Shown: positions 52,386 to 61,780 of the stretch, piece by piece
Numbering within the stretch: the stretch's first letter is position 1
Layout of the letters: the number at the start of each line of letters is the position of its first letter
NCBI GenBank assembly: GCA_020425605.1
Contig: JAGQRH010000022.1
Coordinates: 1-64,000 of the forward strand
DNA: 64,000 bases
Direction of reading: 5' to 3'
From: Planctomycetota bacterium
GTDB lineage: Bacteria; Planctomycetota; UBA8742; UBA2392
Translations under genes and position numbers: made by a program
The notes under the pieces: model-generated
The model's database searches: none
Told to the model about the DNA's origin: nothing
The model's input: the letters and a program-made list of their open reading frames with translations, nothing else

Positions 52386-53669
52386 ATGAAGCTGACTCGT
52401 TACCGCGAATTTGAATCCACCTGCCCGCAGCCCGGTGTACGCCTGCTCGCGTATCCCAGCGAGCGCTTCAAGACCATCCGCCTGCGCGTCTATCTCCTTG
52501 AGCCGATCAAGCCGCGCGTAGCCACGGAAAATTCCCTGCTCGCGCGTGTCTTGCGTAACGCCAGTGAAGCGCATCCATCGCGCCGCGACATCGCGCGCGC
52601 GTGCGAAGAACTGTACGGCGCGACGCTTGGCGTTGGCGTCTCGCGCAACGCGGATGCACAGGCCATCGTGGCGACCGTCGATTTCCCGGCCGACCGCTAC
52701 CTGCCCAGAGGTTCCAAAGAACTCCAGCGCGCGACCGCACTTCTAGTTGAAATCCTCACGCGACCAGCGCTGTCACCTGATGGAAGCGCATTGCGTGCCG
52801 ATATTGTCGAGCAGGAGAAGTACCAGCTCGAGAACGAGCTGAAGGCGCTGCAGGACGACAAGCCTTCCTGGGCCGCATTGCTGGCTACGCAAAGGACTTA
52901 CGCCGGAATGCCGGGCGCGGTCAGTGAACACGGCACAGTCGAGGATCTTGCGGGAATTACGCCCGAGGGTCTGTTGACTCGTCAACGGTCACTGATCGGT
53001 AACGCGCAGGTGTATGCATTCGTTACGGGCCCTGTGGAACCTTTACACGCTTTGAAAACCTTGAGCAGCAAACTGGACCTGCCGCGCGGAAAACGCCCGG
53101 CGCTGCCCAAGGCCCTCAAACTGAAAAACCGCAGCACAGTGCAACGAAACCGCGTGCAAGCCGAGACCGAGCAGACGCACCTGGTATTCACCTGGTCGGG
53201 CGGCGACGTTTACGGCTCGCCGGGCTTTGCACCCATGCTCTACGCCGACGCACTGTTCGGCGGATTCGGCATGAGCCGACTGTTCAAAGTAGTGCGCGAG
53301 GAACACGGGCTGGCCTACGCAGTGCATTCGCAATACCACCGCGCACGGGGCAGCCTCGTGGCGCAAGCGGCCGTGGACCCAGGGCGCGCGGAGAAAGCGA
53401 TCAAGCTGATCCGCAGCGAGTTTAAACGGCTGCAGGGCAAAGGCTTCACGGACGCCGAGTTTGCGGCCGTGCGCGAAAGCCTGATCGAAAGCCGCCGCTC
53501 ATCGTGGGATTCGCAGGGTGCGCGCGTAAGCGACGCCGTCTTCCAGGCCGTGCTCGGTTTCCGGCAGACACTTGAACAACAACTCAAGGACATCCGCAGA
53601 GTGAAGCCCGCCCAAGTCCGCGCCATGCTCAAGAAGCTCAAGCCCCACTCCGAATTCCGCCTGGGTTGA
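52386..53669 (+). CDS. Inactive M16-type peptidase homologue (YmfF-like)
   Basis: 427 residues. The order and spacing follow the M16 beta-alpha fold: RFKTIRLRVYLLEPI, SLLARVLRNASE, CEELYGATLGVGVSRN, and the C-terminal repeat with VVREEHGLAYAVHSQYHRARG. The zinc motif HXXEH of active M16 peptidases is absent, as in the YmfF (YfmF) branch that normally pairs with an active YmfH. No partner is adjacent. Palindrome copy 6 lies inside at 52974. Ends exactly where the convergent lipoprotein gene ends. Confidence 0.8.
   Translation: MKLTRYREFESTCPQPGVRLLAYPSERFKTIRLRVYLLEPIKPRVATENSLLARVLRNASEAHPSRRDIARACEELYGATLGVGVSRNADAQAIVATVDFPADRYLPRGSKELQRATALLVEILTRPALSPDGSALRADIVEQEKYQLENELKALQDDKPSWAALLATQRTYAGMPGAVSEHGTVEDLAGITPEGLLTRQRSLIGNAQVYAFVTGPVEPLHALKTLSSKLDLPRGKRPALPKALKLKNRSTVQRNRVQAETEQTHLVFTWSGGDVYGSPGFAPMLYADALFGGFGMSRLFKVVREEHGLAYAVHSQYHRARGSLVAQAAVDPGRAEKAIKLIRSEFKRLQGKGFTDAEFAAVRESLIESRRSSWDSQGARVSDAVFQAVLGFRQTLEQQLKDIRRVKPAQVRAMLKKLKPHSEFRLG
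52974..52985. repeat. TTGAC-NN-GTCAA palindrome, copy 6 (NN = TC), inside the M16-type gene
   Basis: TTGACTCGTCAA, read as TTG ACT CGT CAA. ACT, CGT and CAA all look uncommon in this high-G+C gene. Confidence 0.75.
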
Positions 53670-56225
53670 TCAGATCGGCGTGTACGTACCACTATGCACG
53701 GCCGCAAGCTGCTGCATAAACGTTGCCCCGCCTCCGGCGATGCTGAAGCAGTGAAGCGTGAGGCTGGTGAATGGTGCAAACCAGCTAGGGCTGTCCGCCA
53801 ACACGGCGGAGCCCGAGCCGCCTACGCTCGGGTCAGAGCGCGTCGTCAGGAACAGCGATTGGAGCGTTGTCGGGTAGGTTGCCATGACGTCCTGCAACGC
53901 GGGGTACATGGTGTTGGTGGACCCGGGGTTTAGTGCCGGTCCGTAGACCCACTTCATCAACTGCCAGCGTCGCATTGCGTCCATGCGCGTGAGCTGGCCG
54001 AAGCACTTGAAGTTGTAATTCTGCGTTGAAGGAAACTGGCTAGCGAAGGAAACGACGTCCAGGTGCCAGCCGGAATGGGACGACCCGATTGCGGTCCACA
54101 GTTCAGCTCGGATGATGGCTATCGCAGAGCCGCCCATGCTGCCGGTTGTGGAAATCATGAAAACCGAGTTATCGGTTACGGGCTTGCCTGAGAAATCCGG
54201 TGTGGCCACTACCACGTCAACTGTGTAGGTGCGGTTGATGGTTGTCGGGGCCGAGTCGGTGACTTGCAGAGTGAACGTGTAGGTGCCGCTCTGGGTAGCT
54301 GCGCCATTCATTTGCGGGGATGCACCATTCTGGATGCCCGCGCCCGGCGGCAGGCTTGATCCCGCAGCTACCGCCCAGCTGTAGCCACCGGCGCCGCCGA
54401 CAGCCACGAGCGGGTCGTTGATGGTCTCGCCGACCAGCCAGTGACCGATGTTGACGGTAACGATGCGAAGGCTCGTGTTGTCGTGCACTGTCAACGACAG
54501 TGCCTTCTGTGCTGTGTTGGTTCCGTCATCAACTTCTACCGTGAAGCCGAACGTGCCGGTCTGCGTGGGTGTGCCGGTCACCACTGCCCCCGTACCTAGC
54601 ACCTCGAACGTCAACCCGGTCGGCAGTGTGCCGGTCAGCATCTGCCACGAGTAGTTATGGGTGCCGCCGATGGCACGGACTGCGTAGTGATAGTCATTCG
54701 CGTCCACGGCATAGGGCAGAACCGACGGCGTAGTGATCGCAAGCGTGCCCATGTTGATCGTCAGGCTGAGAGCCTGGGTGGATGTATTGGCGCCGCTGTC
54801 TTCAACCTGGATTGTGAAGTTGTAGGTCGACGAGTAGGTCGGCGTTCCTGAGATGGTGCCCGAGGGTGTGCCCGAGCCGATCGACAGGCCGGGCGGCAAA
54901 GCGCCCACAATAACACTCCAGGTGTAGCCCGCGCCTGTCCCGCCGGTGGCCGTAACTGATTGGCTGTATGCTGCGCCTTCCGTACCCGCCGGTAAAGTGG
55001 TCGTCGTAATTGAGAGAGGCGCGGCCGTGATGTTGACGCTGAACGCCTGCGTAGTGCTGTTGCTGGCCGAATCCTGCACGCGCAATGTGAAGTTGAACGC
55101 GCCTACGGCGGTCGGCGTGCCCTGGATTGACGCGGCAGGCGTTCCGCTGACAAGTGAGAGCCCTGTCGGCAGCGAGCCTGATTGGACTGTCCAGCTGTAC
55201 CCGCTCTGTGTCCCGCCCGTTGCAGTGACTGATTGCGTGTAGGTCGTACCCTGCTGTCCGTTCGGCAAGGATGTTGTCGTGATGGACAGCGATCCGCTTA
55301 GAACGTTGATCGTGTAACTTCTGCTGGCGTATTGCGCCCCGGAGTCGTCGACCCGCAGGGTGAAATTGTAAGTGCCCGCCGTGGTCGGGTTGCCGCCGAG
55401 TGTCGCGCTGGGCGTGCCGGGCGTGAGCGTGATACCCGGTGGAAGCGCGCCGGAGATCACCGCCCAGGCGTATGGTGTTGCGCCGCCACTGGCTGCTACG
55501 GTCTGCGAATAGGCAACCCCGAGGTTGCCGTCCGGAACGGACACCGTGGTCAGGTTGAGGGGCGTCGGTGGTGACGCGTAGATTGAGATACTGAATCCAC
55601 GTGAGTAGCTCCCGCCGGCCGGGTCGTCGACCTGCAGCGTGAAGTTCGCGATGCCTGCAACCGTCGGCGTGCCGGAAATCGTGGCGTTGGGTGACCCCTG
55701 AACGAGGCTCAGCCCGGTAGGCAGCGCGCCCGCGGTAATGCTCCATGTGTAGCCGGTGCCACTGCCGCCGGCGGTGAGGACGCTCTCGCTGTACGTTTGG
55801 GATATCGGCCCCTGGCCCAGCGAAGTTGTCACGATGAACACCTGCGCCGTGACTGTAATACTGAATGCCCGCGAGTCGCTGCCGCCGGCCGGATCCTGTA
55901 CTCGTAACGTGAAATTGAAAGTACCTGCCGCGCCGGCGGTGCCGGAGATGATCGCGTCGGGAGAGCCCTGCATGAGCGTCAGCCCGGTGGGCAGCGTGCC
56001 ACTTGTGACGGACCAGGTGTAGCCGCTGCCGCTTCCGTTGGCGGTTGCCACGTAGCCGCCGTATTGGTCGTTGAGAATCGCGCCGGGCAGGCTGATCGTC
56101 GTGATTGAGACGGTCAATGACCCGCCGCCGCCGCCGCCGCTTCCGCCGGAATCACCCCCGCCCCCGCAAGCCGCGAGACTGAGCAGTACAATGACGCAGA
56201 CGCTGAGCGAAGTACGGATTCGCAT
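53670..56225 (-). CDS. Lipoprotein with tandem putative-Ig (He_PIG) domains and a C-terminal vWA-like domain
   Basis: 851 residues. The signal ends in LAAC with the lipobox cysteine followed by a poly-Gly linker (GGGGDSGGSGGGGGG). About six to seven Ig (He_PIG) repeats follow, each with the pattern YTW-S-x-x-x-G-x-LPTGLSL...GTP, then two more divergent beta domains. The last ~180 residues resemble a von Willebrand A domain, but the MIDAS Asp is replaced: FMISTTGSMGG instead of DxSxSM. It abuts the M16-type gene with no gap (TGATCA at 53667-53672 holds both stops). Confidence 0.82.
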   Translation of the reverse strand: MRIRTSLSVCVIVLLSLAACGGGGDSGGSGGGGGGSLTVSITTISLPGAILNDQYGGYVATANGSGSGYTWSVTSGTLPTGLTLMQGSPDAIISGTAGAAGTFNFTLRVQDPAGGSDSRAFSITVTAQVFIVTTSLGQGPISQTYSESVLTAGGSGTGYTWSITAGALPTGLSLVQGSPNATISGTPTVAGIANFTLQVDDPAGGSYSRGFSISIYASPPTPLNLTTVSVPDGNLGVAYSQTVAASGGATPYAWAVISGALPPGITLTPGTPSATLGGNPTTAGTYNFTLRVDDSGAQYASRSYTINVLSGSLSITTTSLPNGQQGTTYTQSVTATGGTQSGYSWTVQSGSLPTGLSLVSGTPAASIQGTPTAVGAFNFTLRVQDSASNSTTQAFSVNITAAPLSITTTTLPAGTEGAAYSQSVTATGGTGAGYTWSVIVGALPPGLSIGSGTPSGTISGTPTYSSTYNFTIQVEDSGANTSTQALSLTINMGTLAITTPSVLPYAVDANDYHYAVRAIGGTHNYSWQMLTGTLPTGLTFEVLGTGAVVTGTPTQTGTFGFTVEVDDGTNTAQKALSLTVHDNTSLRIVTVNIGHWLVGETINDPLVAVGGAGGYSWAVAAGSSLPPGAGIQNGASPQMNGAATQSGTYTFTLQVTDSAPTTINRTYTVDVVVATPDFSGKPVTDNSVFMISTTGSMGGSAIAIIRAELWTAIGSSHSGWHLDVVSFASQFPSTQNYNFKCFGQLTRMDAMRRWQLMKWVYGPALNPGSTNTMYPALQDVMATYPTTLQSLFLTTRSDPSVGGSGSAVLADSPSWFAPFTSLTLHCFSIAGGGATFMQQLAAVHSGTYTPI

Positions 56226-56345
56226 ATCGACCTCTCAGGGATGGCAGTTCGGCACGAATTTTAGCCGGGACGGGTCCGGGCCTCAAACGGAACATCAGTG
56301 CCGCTGAAGGAATTTGAACCGTACGGGTCGGTGCGGGCGCACGGC

Positions 56346-56906
56346 CTAACCAAACCGGCGGCGGGCTTCTCGCTCGAAGAGGTTGGCGGTGGGGGTGTCC
56401 ACGTTGCAGAAGCGGATGGTTTGCAGGCTGCGCTGTGGATGGTCGTCGAGCCAGTTTTCGATGCTGTCGAAGAACGTCTTTGCGCACAGCTCTTTGGGGA
56501 AGCCGAAAATGCCGCTGCCGATGGCCGGGAAGCTGATGCTGCTGAGTTTGTGTTGCTCGGCCAGTTCCAGCGCGGCGCAAATCGCCGAAGTCAGTTTTGC
56601 CACTTCATCGCCCGTGCCCCAGACCGGGCCGACCGCGTGGATCACGAACTTTGCGTCCAATTCTCCGCCGCCGGTGATGGCCGCGCTGCCGGTCTCCACT
56701 TTGCCGTGCTCAGCCACCCAGGCCGTGGATTCGGTCTGAATGCCCGCTCCGCCGGCCCGCACGATGGCTGCCGCCACGCCGCCGCCGTGATGAAGCTGTT
56801 CATTGGCGGCGTTCACGATGGCGTCAACGCATTCCGCCGTTATGTCACCCTGCACGGTGGTAAGCGTGCAACCCTTGACTTTGCGCTCCCATAAAACGGT
56901 ACTCAT
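56346..56906 (-). CDS. Macro-domain protein (ADP-ribose binding)
   Basis: 186 residues, one macro domain end to end: TVQGDITAECVDAIVNAANEQLHHGGGVAAAIV (asparagine and glycine-rich phosphate loop) and ISFPAIGSGIFGFPKELCA. The family removes or binds ADP-ribose or O-acetyl-ADP-ribose. No ADP-ribosyl transferase gene is adjacent. Confidence 0.92.
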   Translation of the reverse strand: MSTVLWERKVKGCTLTTVQGDITAECVDAIVNAANEQLHHGGGVAAAIVRAGGAGIQTESTAWVAEHGKVETGSAAITGGGELDAKFVIHAVGPVWGTGDEVAKLTSAICAALELAEQHKLSSISFPAIGSGIFGFPKELCAKTFFDSIENWLDDHPQRSLQTIRFCNVDTPTANLFEREARRRFG

Positions 56907-56957
56907 GGCGCGTCCTGCTCCTGAGTTTATGACACCGAAGACCGGCTGGAGATTGCC

Positions 56958-58298
56958 ATGGCCTACGAAAAAGTTCCTGACTTGAAGATGCCTCTGCCAG
57001 GCCCCAAGGCCAAGGCCGTGATCGAGGCCGACGACAAGTTCATTTCACCAAGCTACACGCGCGGCTACCCGATGGTGATGGTGCGTGGAAGGGGGCTCGC
57101 CGCCGAGGACATTGACGGCAACGTGTTCCTCGACATGACGGCCGGCATCGCGGTCAACGCCGCAGGCCACAGCCACCCGCGCGTCGTGAAGGCTATCAAG
57201 GACGCGGCCGACAACTTCCAGCACATGTCCGGCACGGATTTCTATTACCCGGTCCAGAGCACGCTCGCGCGCATGCTTGCCGAGCACACGCCCGGCGGCC
57301 CGGACCGCAAAGTGTTCTTCGCCAACAGCGGCACGGAAGCGATCGAGGCCTGTATCAAGCTCTCGCGCTGGAAGACCGGCCGCCCATGGCTGATCAGTTT
57401 CATCGGCGCGTTCCACGGGCGCACATACGGCGCGATGTCACTGGCCGCCAGCAAGGCCGTGCACCGCACCCGATTTGCGCCGCTGCTGCCGAATGTGATT
57501 CACGCAAACTACCCGTACCCGTACCGCTCGGCACCGCACCTGGACACGCCGGAGAAGGCGGGTGAGGACTGCCTGCGCTATCTCAATGATGTTGTGTTCA
57601 AGCGCCTTGTGAATGCCAATGAGGTCGCGGCGATTTTCGTCGAGGCCATCCAGGGCGAGGGCGGCTACGTCGTGCCGCCGGACAACTGGCTGCCGGGCCT
57701 GCGTGAGATCTGCACCAGGCACGGGATCATGCTGGTGCTGGATGAAATCCAGGCGGGCATGGGTCGGACGGGCAAGTTCTTTGCGCACGACCATTGGGGC
57801 GTTGAGGCCGACATCATTGCCTGCGCCAAGGGCATCGCCGGCGGCATGCCGCTGGGTGCGGTGATCGCGAAGTCAGAGGTCATGCAGTGGCCCCCGGGCA
57901 CGCACGCCAGCACCTTTGGCGGCAACCCGATCGCGTGCGCCGCGGCTGTCGAGATCATCAAGCTGCTCGATGAGGAACTGGTCGAGAATTCCGCCAAGGT
58001 CGGCGCATACCTGAAAGGCAAGCTGGAAACATGGGCCAAGGGCTGCAATCGCGTCGGCGAAGTACGCGGCAAGGGCCTCATGCTGGCGGTCGAGTTCGTG
58101 AAGTCGCGCGAGACCAAGGAAAAGGACGGCGCGCTGCGCAACGCCGTCGAGCAGGCGGCATTCAAGCGCGGCATGCTGATCCTCGGCTGCGGCGAGAACA
58201 GCATCCGCTTCTGCCCTAGCCTGATCATCACCAAGGAAGAAGCCGACAAGGCCGTCGAGATCTTTGCCGCCTCGGTGGACGACGCCATGAAGGGCTAA
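56958..58298 (+). CDS. Class III PLP aminotransferase (4-aminobutyrate / acetylornithine family)
   Basis: 446 residues. Motifs in order: FFANSGTEAIEACIKLSRW, FHGRTYGAMSL, IQGEGGYVVPP, LVLDEIQAGMGRTGK, and the PLP lysine in CAKGIAGGMPLGA. Substrate could be GABA, acetylornithine or another omega-amino acid; no arginine- or GABA-pathway neighbour decides. A terminator follows. Confidence 0.9.
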   Translation: MAYEKVPDLKMPLPGPKAKAVIEADDKFISPSYTRGYPMVMVRGRGLAAEDIDGNVFLDMTAGIAVNAAGHSHPRVVKAIKDAADNFQHMSGTDFYYPVQSTLARMLAEHTPGGPDRKVFFANSGTEAIEACIKLSRWKTGRPWLISFIGAFHGRTYGAMSLAASKAVHRTRFAPLLPNVIHANYPYPYRSAPHLDTPEKAGEDCLRYLNDVVFKRLVNANEVAAIFVEAIQGEGGYVVPPDNWLPGLREICTRHGIMLVLDEIQAGMGRTGKFFAHDHWGVEADIIACAKGIAGGMPLGAVIAKSEVMQWPPGTHASTFGGNPIACAAAVEIIKLLDEELVENSAKVGAYLKGKLETWAKGCNRVGEVRGKGLMLAVEFVKSRETKEKDGALRNAVEQAAFKRGMLILGCGENSIRFCPSLIITKEEADKAVEIFAASVDDAMKG

Positions 58299-58305
58299 AC
58301 GAGCC

Positions 58306-58333
58306 GGAGCCCCAGGCTTCGACTCGGGGCTCC
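58306..58333 (+). terminator. Terminator of the aminotransferase gene
   Basis: A perfect 8-bp stem GGAGCCCC / GGGGCTCC with a 12-nt loop, followed by AGTTTC. Confidence 0.65.
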
Positions 58334-58370
58334 AGTTTCGCCTCTCGGTTGTGCCGGGTACACTCCGGGC

Positions 58371-59636
58371 ATGCACATCGACAGCGACAAGTGCGTCATC
58401 GGGAACCTGCGCCGCGTGGTTACCTGCGACGGCGGCGGGCCGCTGGTTGGCCGCGCCATGCGGCAACTCAATGTGCTCGAGCATGAGCCCTGCGTTGGCG
58501 TTGAAGAAGGCCGCGTCAGCTACGTCGGCTCGCGCTCGAGGCTGCCGGCCGCGCTCGACACGGCCCAGGTGATCGACGGGCGCGGCATGGTGCTGACGCC
58601 CGGGCTGGTGGATTGCCACACGCACCCCGCGTTCGTGCGTGGGCGCGCAGATGAGTTCGCCATGCGCCTCGCCGGCGCGACCTATGAACAGATCGCGGCG
58701 GCCGGTGGGGGAATCGTCAGCAGCACCACGGCCGTGCGCGGCGCGACCGACGCCGAACTGGCCGAGCAGACCACCCGCAACCTTCAGCGCCTGCGGAGGC
58801 ATGGGGTCGTAGCGGTCGAAGGAAAGTCGGGCTACGGTTTGAACCTCGAGGACGAGCTGCGCCAGTTGCGCGCCATCCGCGACGCAGGCGAGTCGGCCGA
58901 CATGCACACGGTACGCACCTGCCTCGCCGCCCACAGCCTGCCAATGGAGTATCGCGGCAGCGACGAGAAGCGCGGCGAGTACCTGAAGCTGGTGACGGAC
59001 GAGATCTTGCCGGCGGTGATCAGGGAGGGCCTGGCCGAGCGCGCGGACATCTTTCATGACAAGGGCGCGTTCAAGTTGGCCGAAGTGAATGCCTTCTGCA
59101 AAACGGTCCGCGAGCTGGGCCTGAGACTGACCGTCCACGCCGACCAGCTGTGCGAAGACGGCGGGGGTGAGATCGCGGCCAGCCACCACGCCGACTCCGC
59201 AGATCATCTCGAGTACCTCGACCCGGCGGGCGTGGACGTGATGATCCGCAACGGTACCTGTGCGGTATTGCTGCCCGGCAGCACCTACGTGCTGAAGATG
59301 GACCAGTGGGCCGGCGGCCGCTGGATGATTGATGTCGGGCTGACGGTCGCGCTGGCGACGGATTTCAACCCGGGAAGTTCACCGGTAGCCAACCCGGCAT
59401 TCGTAATGAACCTTGCGGTGATGCAATGCGGCATGACGCCTGAGGAAGCGCTGGCCGGATTCACGGTCAACGCCGCTCAGGCACTGCGCCTGAGCACGGA
59501 CGAGTGGGGCGTCATCAAGCCGGGCAGCCGTGCGGCGTTTGCGCTTTGGGATGTCGATCATGAACGCGAGATCCCATACTATGCTGGAACGAATTCGTGC
59601 CTCGAGGTAATCACATGCCGCGGCTGGCGGTCCTGA
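58371..59636 (+). CDS. hutI: Imidazolonepropionase
   Basis: 421 residues. Metal-dependent amidohydrolase motifs of HutI: DCHTHPAF, VEGKSGYGL, VHADQL and ATDFNPGS. It opens the ring of 4-imidazolone-5-propionate to N-formimino-L-glutamate in histidine breakdown. The other hut genes are not present. Its 3' end overlaps the start of the HEAT gene by 22 nt. Confidence 0.93.
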   Translation: MHIDSDKCVIGNLRRVVTCDGGGPLVGRAMRQLNVLEHEPCVGVEEGRVSYVGSRSRLPAALDTAQVIDGRGMVLTPGLVDCHTHPAFVRGRADEFAMRLAGATYEQIAAAGGGIVSSTTAVRGATDAELAEQTTRNLQRLRRHGVVAVEGKSGYGLNLEDELRQLRAIRDAGESADMHTVRTCLAAHSLPMEYRGSDEKRGEYLKLVTDEILPAVIREGLAERADIFHDKGAFKLAEVNAFCKTVRELGLRLTVHADQLCEDGGGEIAASHHADSADHLEYLDPAGVDVMIRNGTCAVLLPGSTYVLKMDQWAGGRWMIDVGLTVALATDFNPGSSPVANPAFVMNLAVMQCGMTPEEALAGFTVNAAQALRLSTDEWGVIKPGSRAAFALWDVDHEREIPYYAGTNSCLEVITCRGWRS

Positions 59637-61762
59637 TTCTTGCGCTGCTCTGCGCCGTCCCGTGCCTCGCACAGGACGAAGCCAAGAGCGTGGACGCACT
59701 GGTCAAGGACCTCGCCAGCGAGGACTGGGCCACCCGCGAGCGCGCATCCCGTGAACTGGTCGGCAAGGGCGACGACGCCCGCGACGCCCTTCGCAAGGCC
59801 GTCGAGAACGAAGATCCCGAAGTCCGCGTGCGCGCCAGCAACGCGCTGATCGAGATTGGCGAGGAATTCGCCTTCGCCGTGGAATGCGCTACCGGCGAAT
59901 CCGAGCACCTGCGCGAGCACGGCCGTGCGGCGCTGATGAACCTGTTCAAGATCGACGACCCCAAGGTTCTGCGCGAGTTGACGATGCAGGAGCTGCAGCC
60001 GCGATACCGAGGCGGCTACAACGAGGGCTTTTCCGTGCTGGCTCCGCCGGCGATTGCGTTCGCACGGCTGCAGGCGCTGTCGGGCATTCGCATCGTCGTG
60101 GCGGAAGAAGCGCGCGAAAACTGGGCCAACGCCATGCGCCAGCCCAGCGCCAATATGATGGTACAGGGCAGCGCCGAGCAGGTGCCGTTCGTGCGCGACG
60201 CCGTGCAGCGCTACCTTGACCAGGCACTCGGCAGCGCCTCCGCCGACGAGAAGCTGGTGCCTCGCCCTCTGCGCATCGGGCGCTCGAACTTCCTGTACAT
60301 CACGCGCGTCGGCAGCAGCACGGGCATCGTGCGCCGCTGCGGTGAGCAACTGCTGGATGACCTGCTGAAAGACGGCGACGTATCCGCCCGCGCGGCCGTG
60401 CTGCTGGCTGAAGGCGCCGCAAGCGACACCGACGCCGCCGACCGCATCCGCAACCAGTACGTGAAACGCCCGGAGTTGACCCGGCTGTTGTGGCTGGCCA
60501 TCGCGCTGGGGGCGGACGACGAGACCATCAAGTGTGTGCGCGCACGCGATCATGCGGATGCGGTAGCACTGCTGAAGTGCCACGACTGGGCGGTCATGGA
60601 CCTTGCGGCCCGCTACCTCGACTGCCTTGAGCCCGGCCCGCGTGGCGAAGTGCTGAGCCCGGTGATCGAGGCATCGGCCGATTCGCTTGAGCTGATGACC
60701 GCGGTCTGGATTGCGCGAGGCTCAAGCCTGACTGAGGGCGCACGCGCCCGCGTGGGCAGGCTGGTCGGCAGCAAGCAGGACCTGATGGCGGCCTCGGCCG
60801 CACGTTGGTTCACCGGGGCCGATGACATTACGAACGCCGAGCTTGAGGCGATCTGGCAGGCCGGGGAATTCCAGCCGCTCGACAGCAGCTTCTTCACGGC
60901 AGCCCTTGAGTTGGTGCAGCGCAAGGACATCGGCGATCGACTGGTCGAGAATGCCCGCAAATCCTTCGCCGGCAGTTTTGACGCCAGGGTTTCGCGCCAC
61001 GCGCTGGCGGCGGCTGTGCTCAACGGCCGTGCGACGCCTGCGGACCTGAAGGTCGCGCTCGACAAGCTGACGGCCGCGCGTACGTCGCAGCGCCTGGTAA
61101 ACCAGCTGGCGGAGTTGTTCACCGGCTGCACGACGTTGCCGGATGAGACGCTCGATCAATTCAAGAAGCAGTTGTTCGACAGTGATGTGACAGTTCGCCG
61201 CGTATACATGGTCGCGCTGGGCAAGTGCGACTCGGCGTTGCAGGTCAGTATCGCCCGCGCGGCGGTCGATGAGCGCGCGCCGAAGGAAGACGAGGCCGCA
61301 CCGCCGAAGCACTACGCGTTTGCAAGACTGGCGCTGATGGGCGTGCTGGCAGGCTCGGGCGACGTCGATGCACTGGACGAGATCATCAAGGCCGTCGAGG
61401 GTGACGACGCAGAATTGGCCAAGGCCGCGGGCTCGGCCTACGTGGACGCATTCAAGGGCGATGCTCTGTTTCATGCGCTGGAAGAACTGAACGGGCGTGC
61501 CAACCTGACCAACGGTGGTATCGCGGCGCTCGAAGGCTACATGGAAGTCTGCCGCCGTGCCGCCGCGAGCAAGGACCGGGTGACGTTCCGTAAGGCGTAC
61601 GGCATCGCGATCAACATGCAGCTGCTGAACCAGAACTGGCAGCAGCGACAAGAGCTCATGCAGTTGCAGGCCGGGCTGGGCTCCGGCAACGGAAAGGCCA
61701 ACAAGGGCAAGCCCCTGCCGGCGGATCCAATTCTCAAGCAACTCAATGTTGAGGTGAAGTAG
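59615..61762 (+). CDS. Secreted HEAT-repeat protein
   Basis: 715 residues from ATG 59615, chosen over GTG 59597 because GAGGT lies ~6-7 nt upstream and the protein begins with a signal peptide (MPRLAVLILALLCAVPCLAQ). Alpha-alpha repeats run almost throughout (DALRKAVENEDPEVRVRASN, ASNALIEIGEEFAF). Overlapping hutI by 22 nt suggests translational coupling. Function unknown. Confidence 0.75.
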   Translation: MPRLAVLILALLCAVPCLAQDEAKSVDALVKDLASEDWATRERASRELVGKGDDARDALRKAVENEDPEVRVRASNALIEIGEEFAFAVECATGESEHLREHGRAALMNLFKIDDPKVLRELTMQELQPRYRGGYNEGFSVLAPPAIAFARLQALSGIRIVVAEEARENWANAMRQPSANMMVQGSAEQVPFVRDAVQRYLDQALGSASADEKLVPRPLRIGRSNFLYITRVGSSTGIVRRCGEQLLDDLLKDGDVSARAAVLLAEGAASDTDAADRIRNQYVKRPELTRLLWLAIALGADDETIKCVRARDHADAVALLKCHDWAVMDLAARYLDCLEPGPRGEVLSPVIEASADSLELMTAVWIARGSSLTEGARARVGRLVGSKQDLMAASAARWFTGADDITNAELEAIWQAGEFQPLDSSFFTAALELVQRKDIGDRLVENARKSFAGSFDARVSRHALAAAVLNGRATPADLKVALDKLTAARTSQRLVNQLAELFTGCTTLPDETLDQFKKQLFDSDVTVRRVYMVALGKCDSALQVSIARAAVDERAPKEDEAAPPKHYAFARLALMGVLAGSGDVDALDEIIKAVEGDDAELAKAAGSAYVDAFKGDALFHALEELNGRANLTNGGIAALEGYMEVCRRAAASKDRVTFRKAYGIAINMQLLNQNWQQRQELMQLQAGLGSGNGKANKGKPLPADPILKQLNVEVK

Positions 61763-61780
61763 CAGAGCGAGGACTTCAAC

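Noticed and set aside
56305..56335. tRNA T-arm-like sequence (GGTTCAAATTCC on the minus strand)
   Set aside because: The T-stem does not pair and no acceptor or anticodon arm can be drawn.
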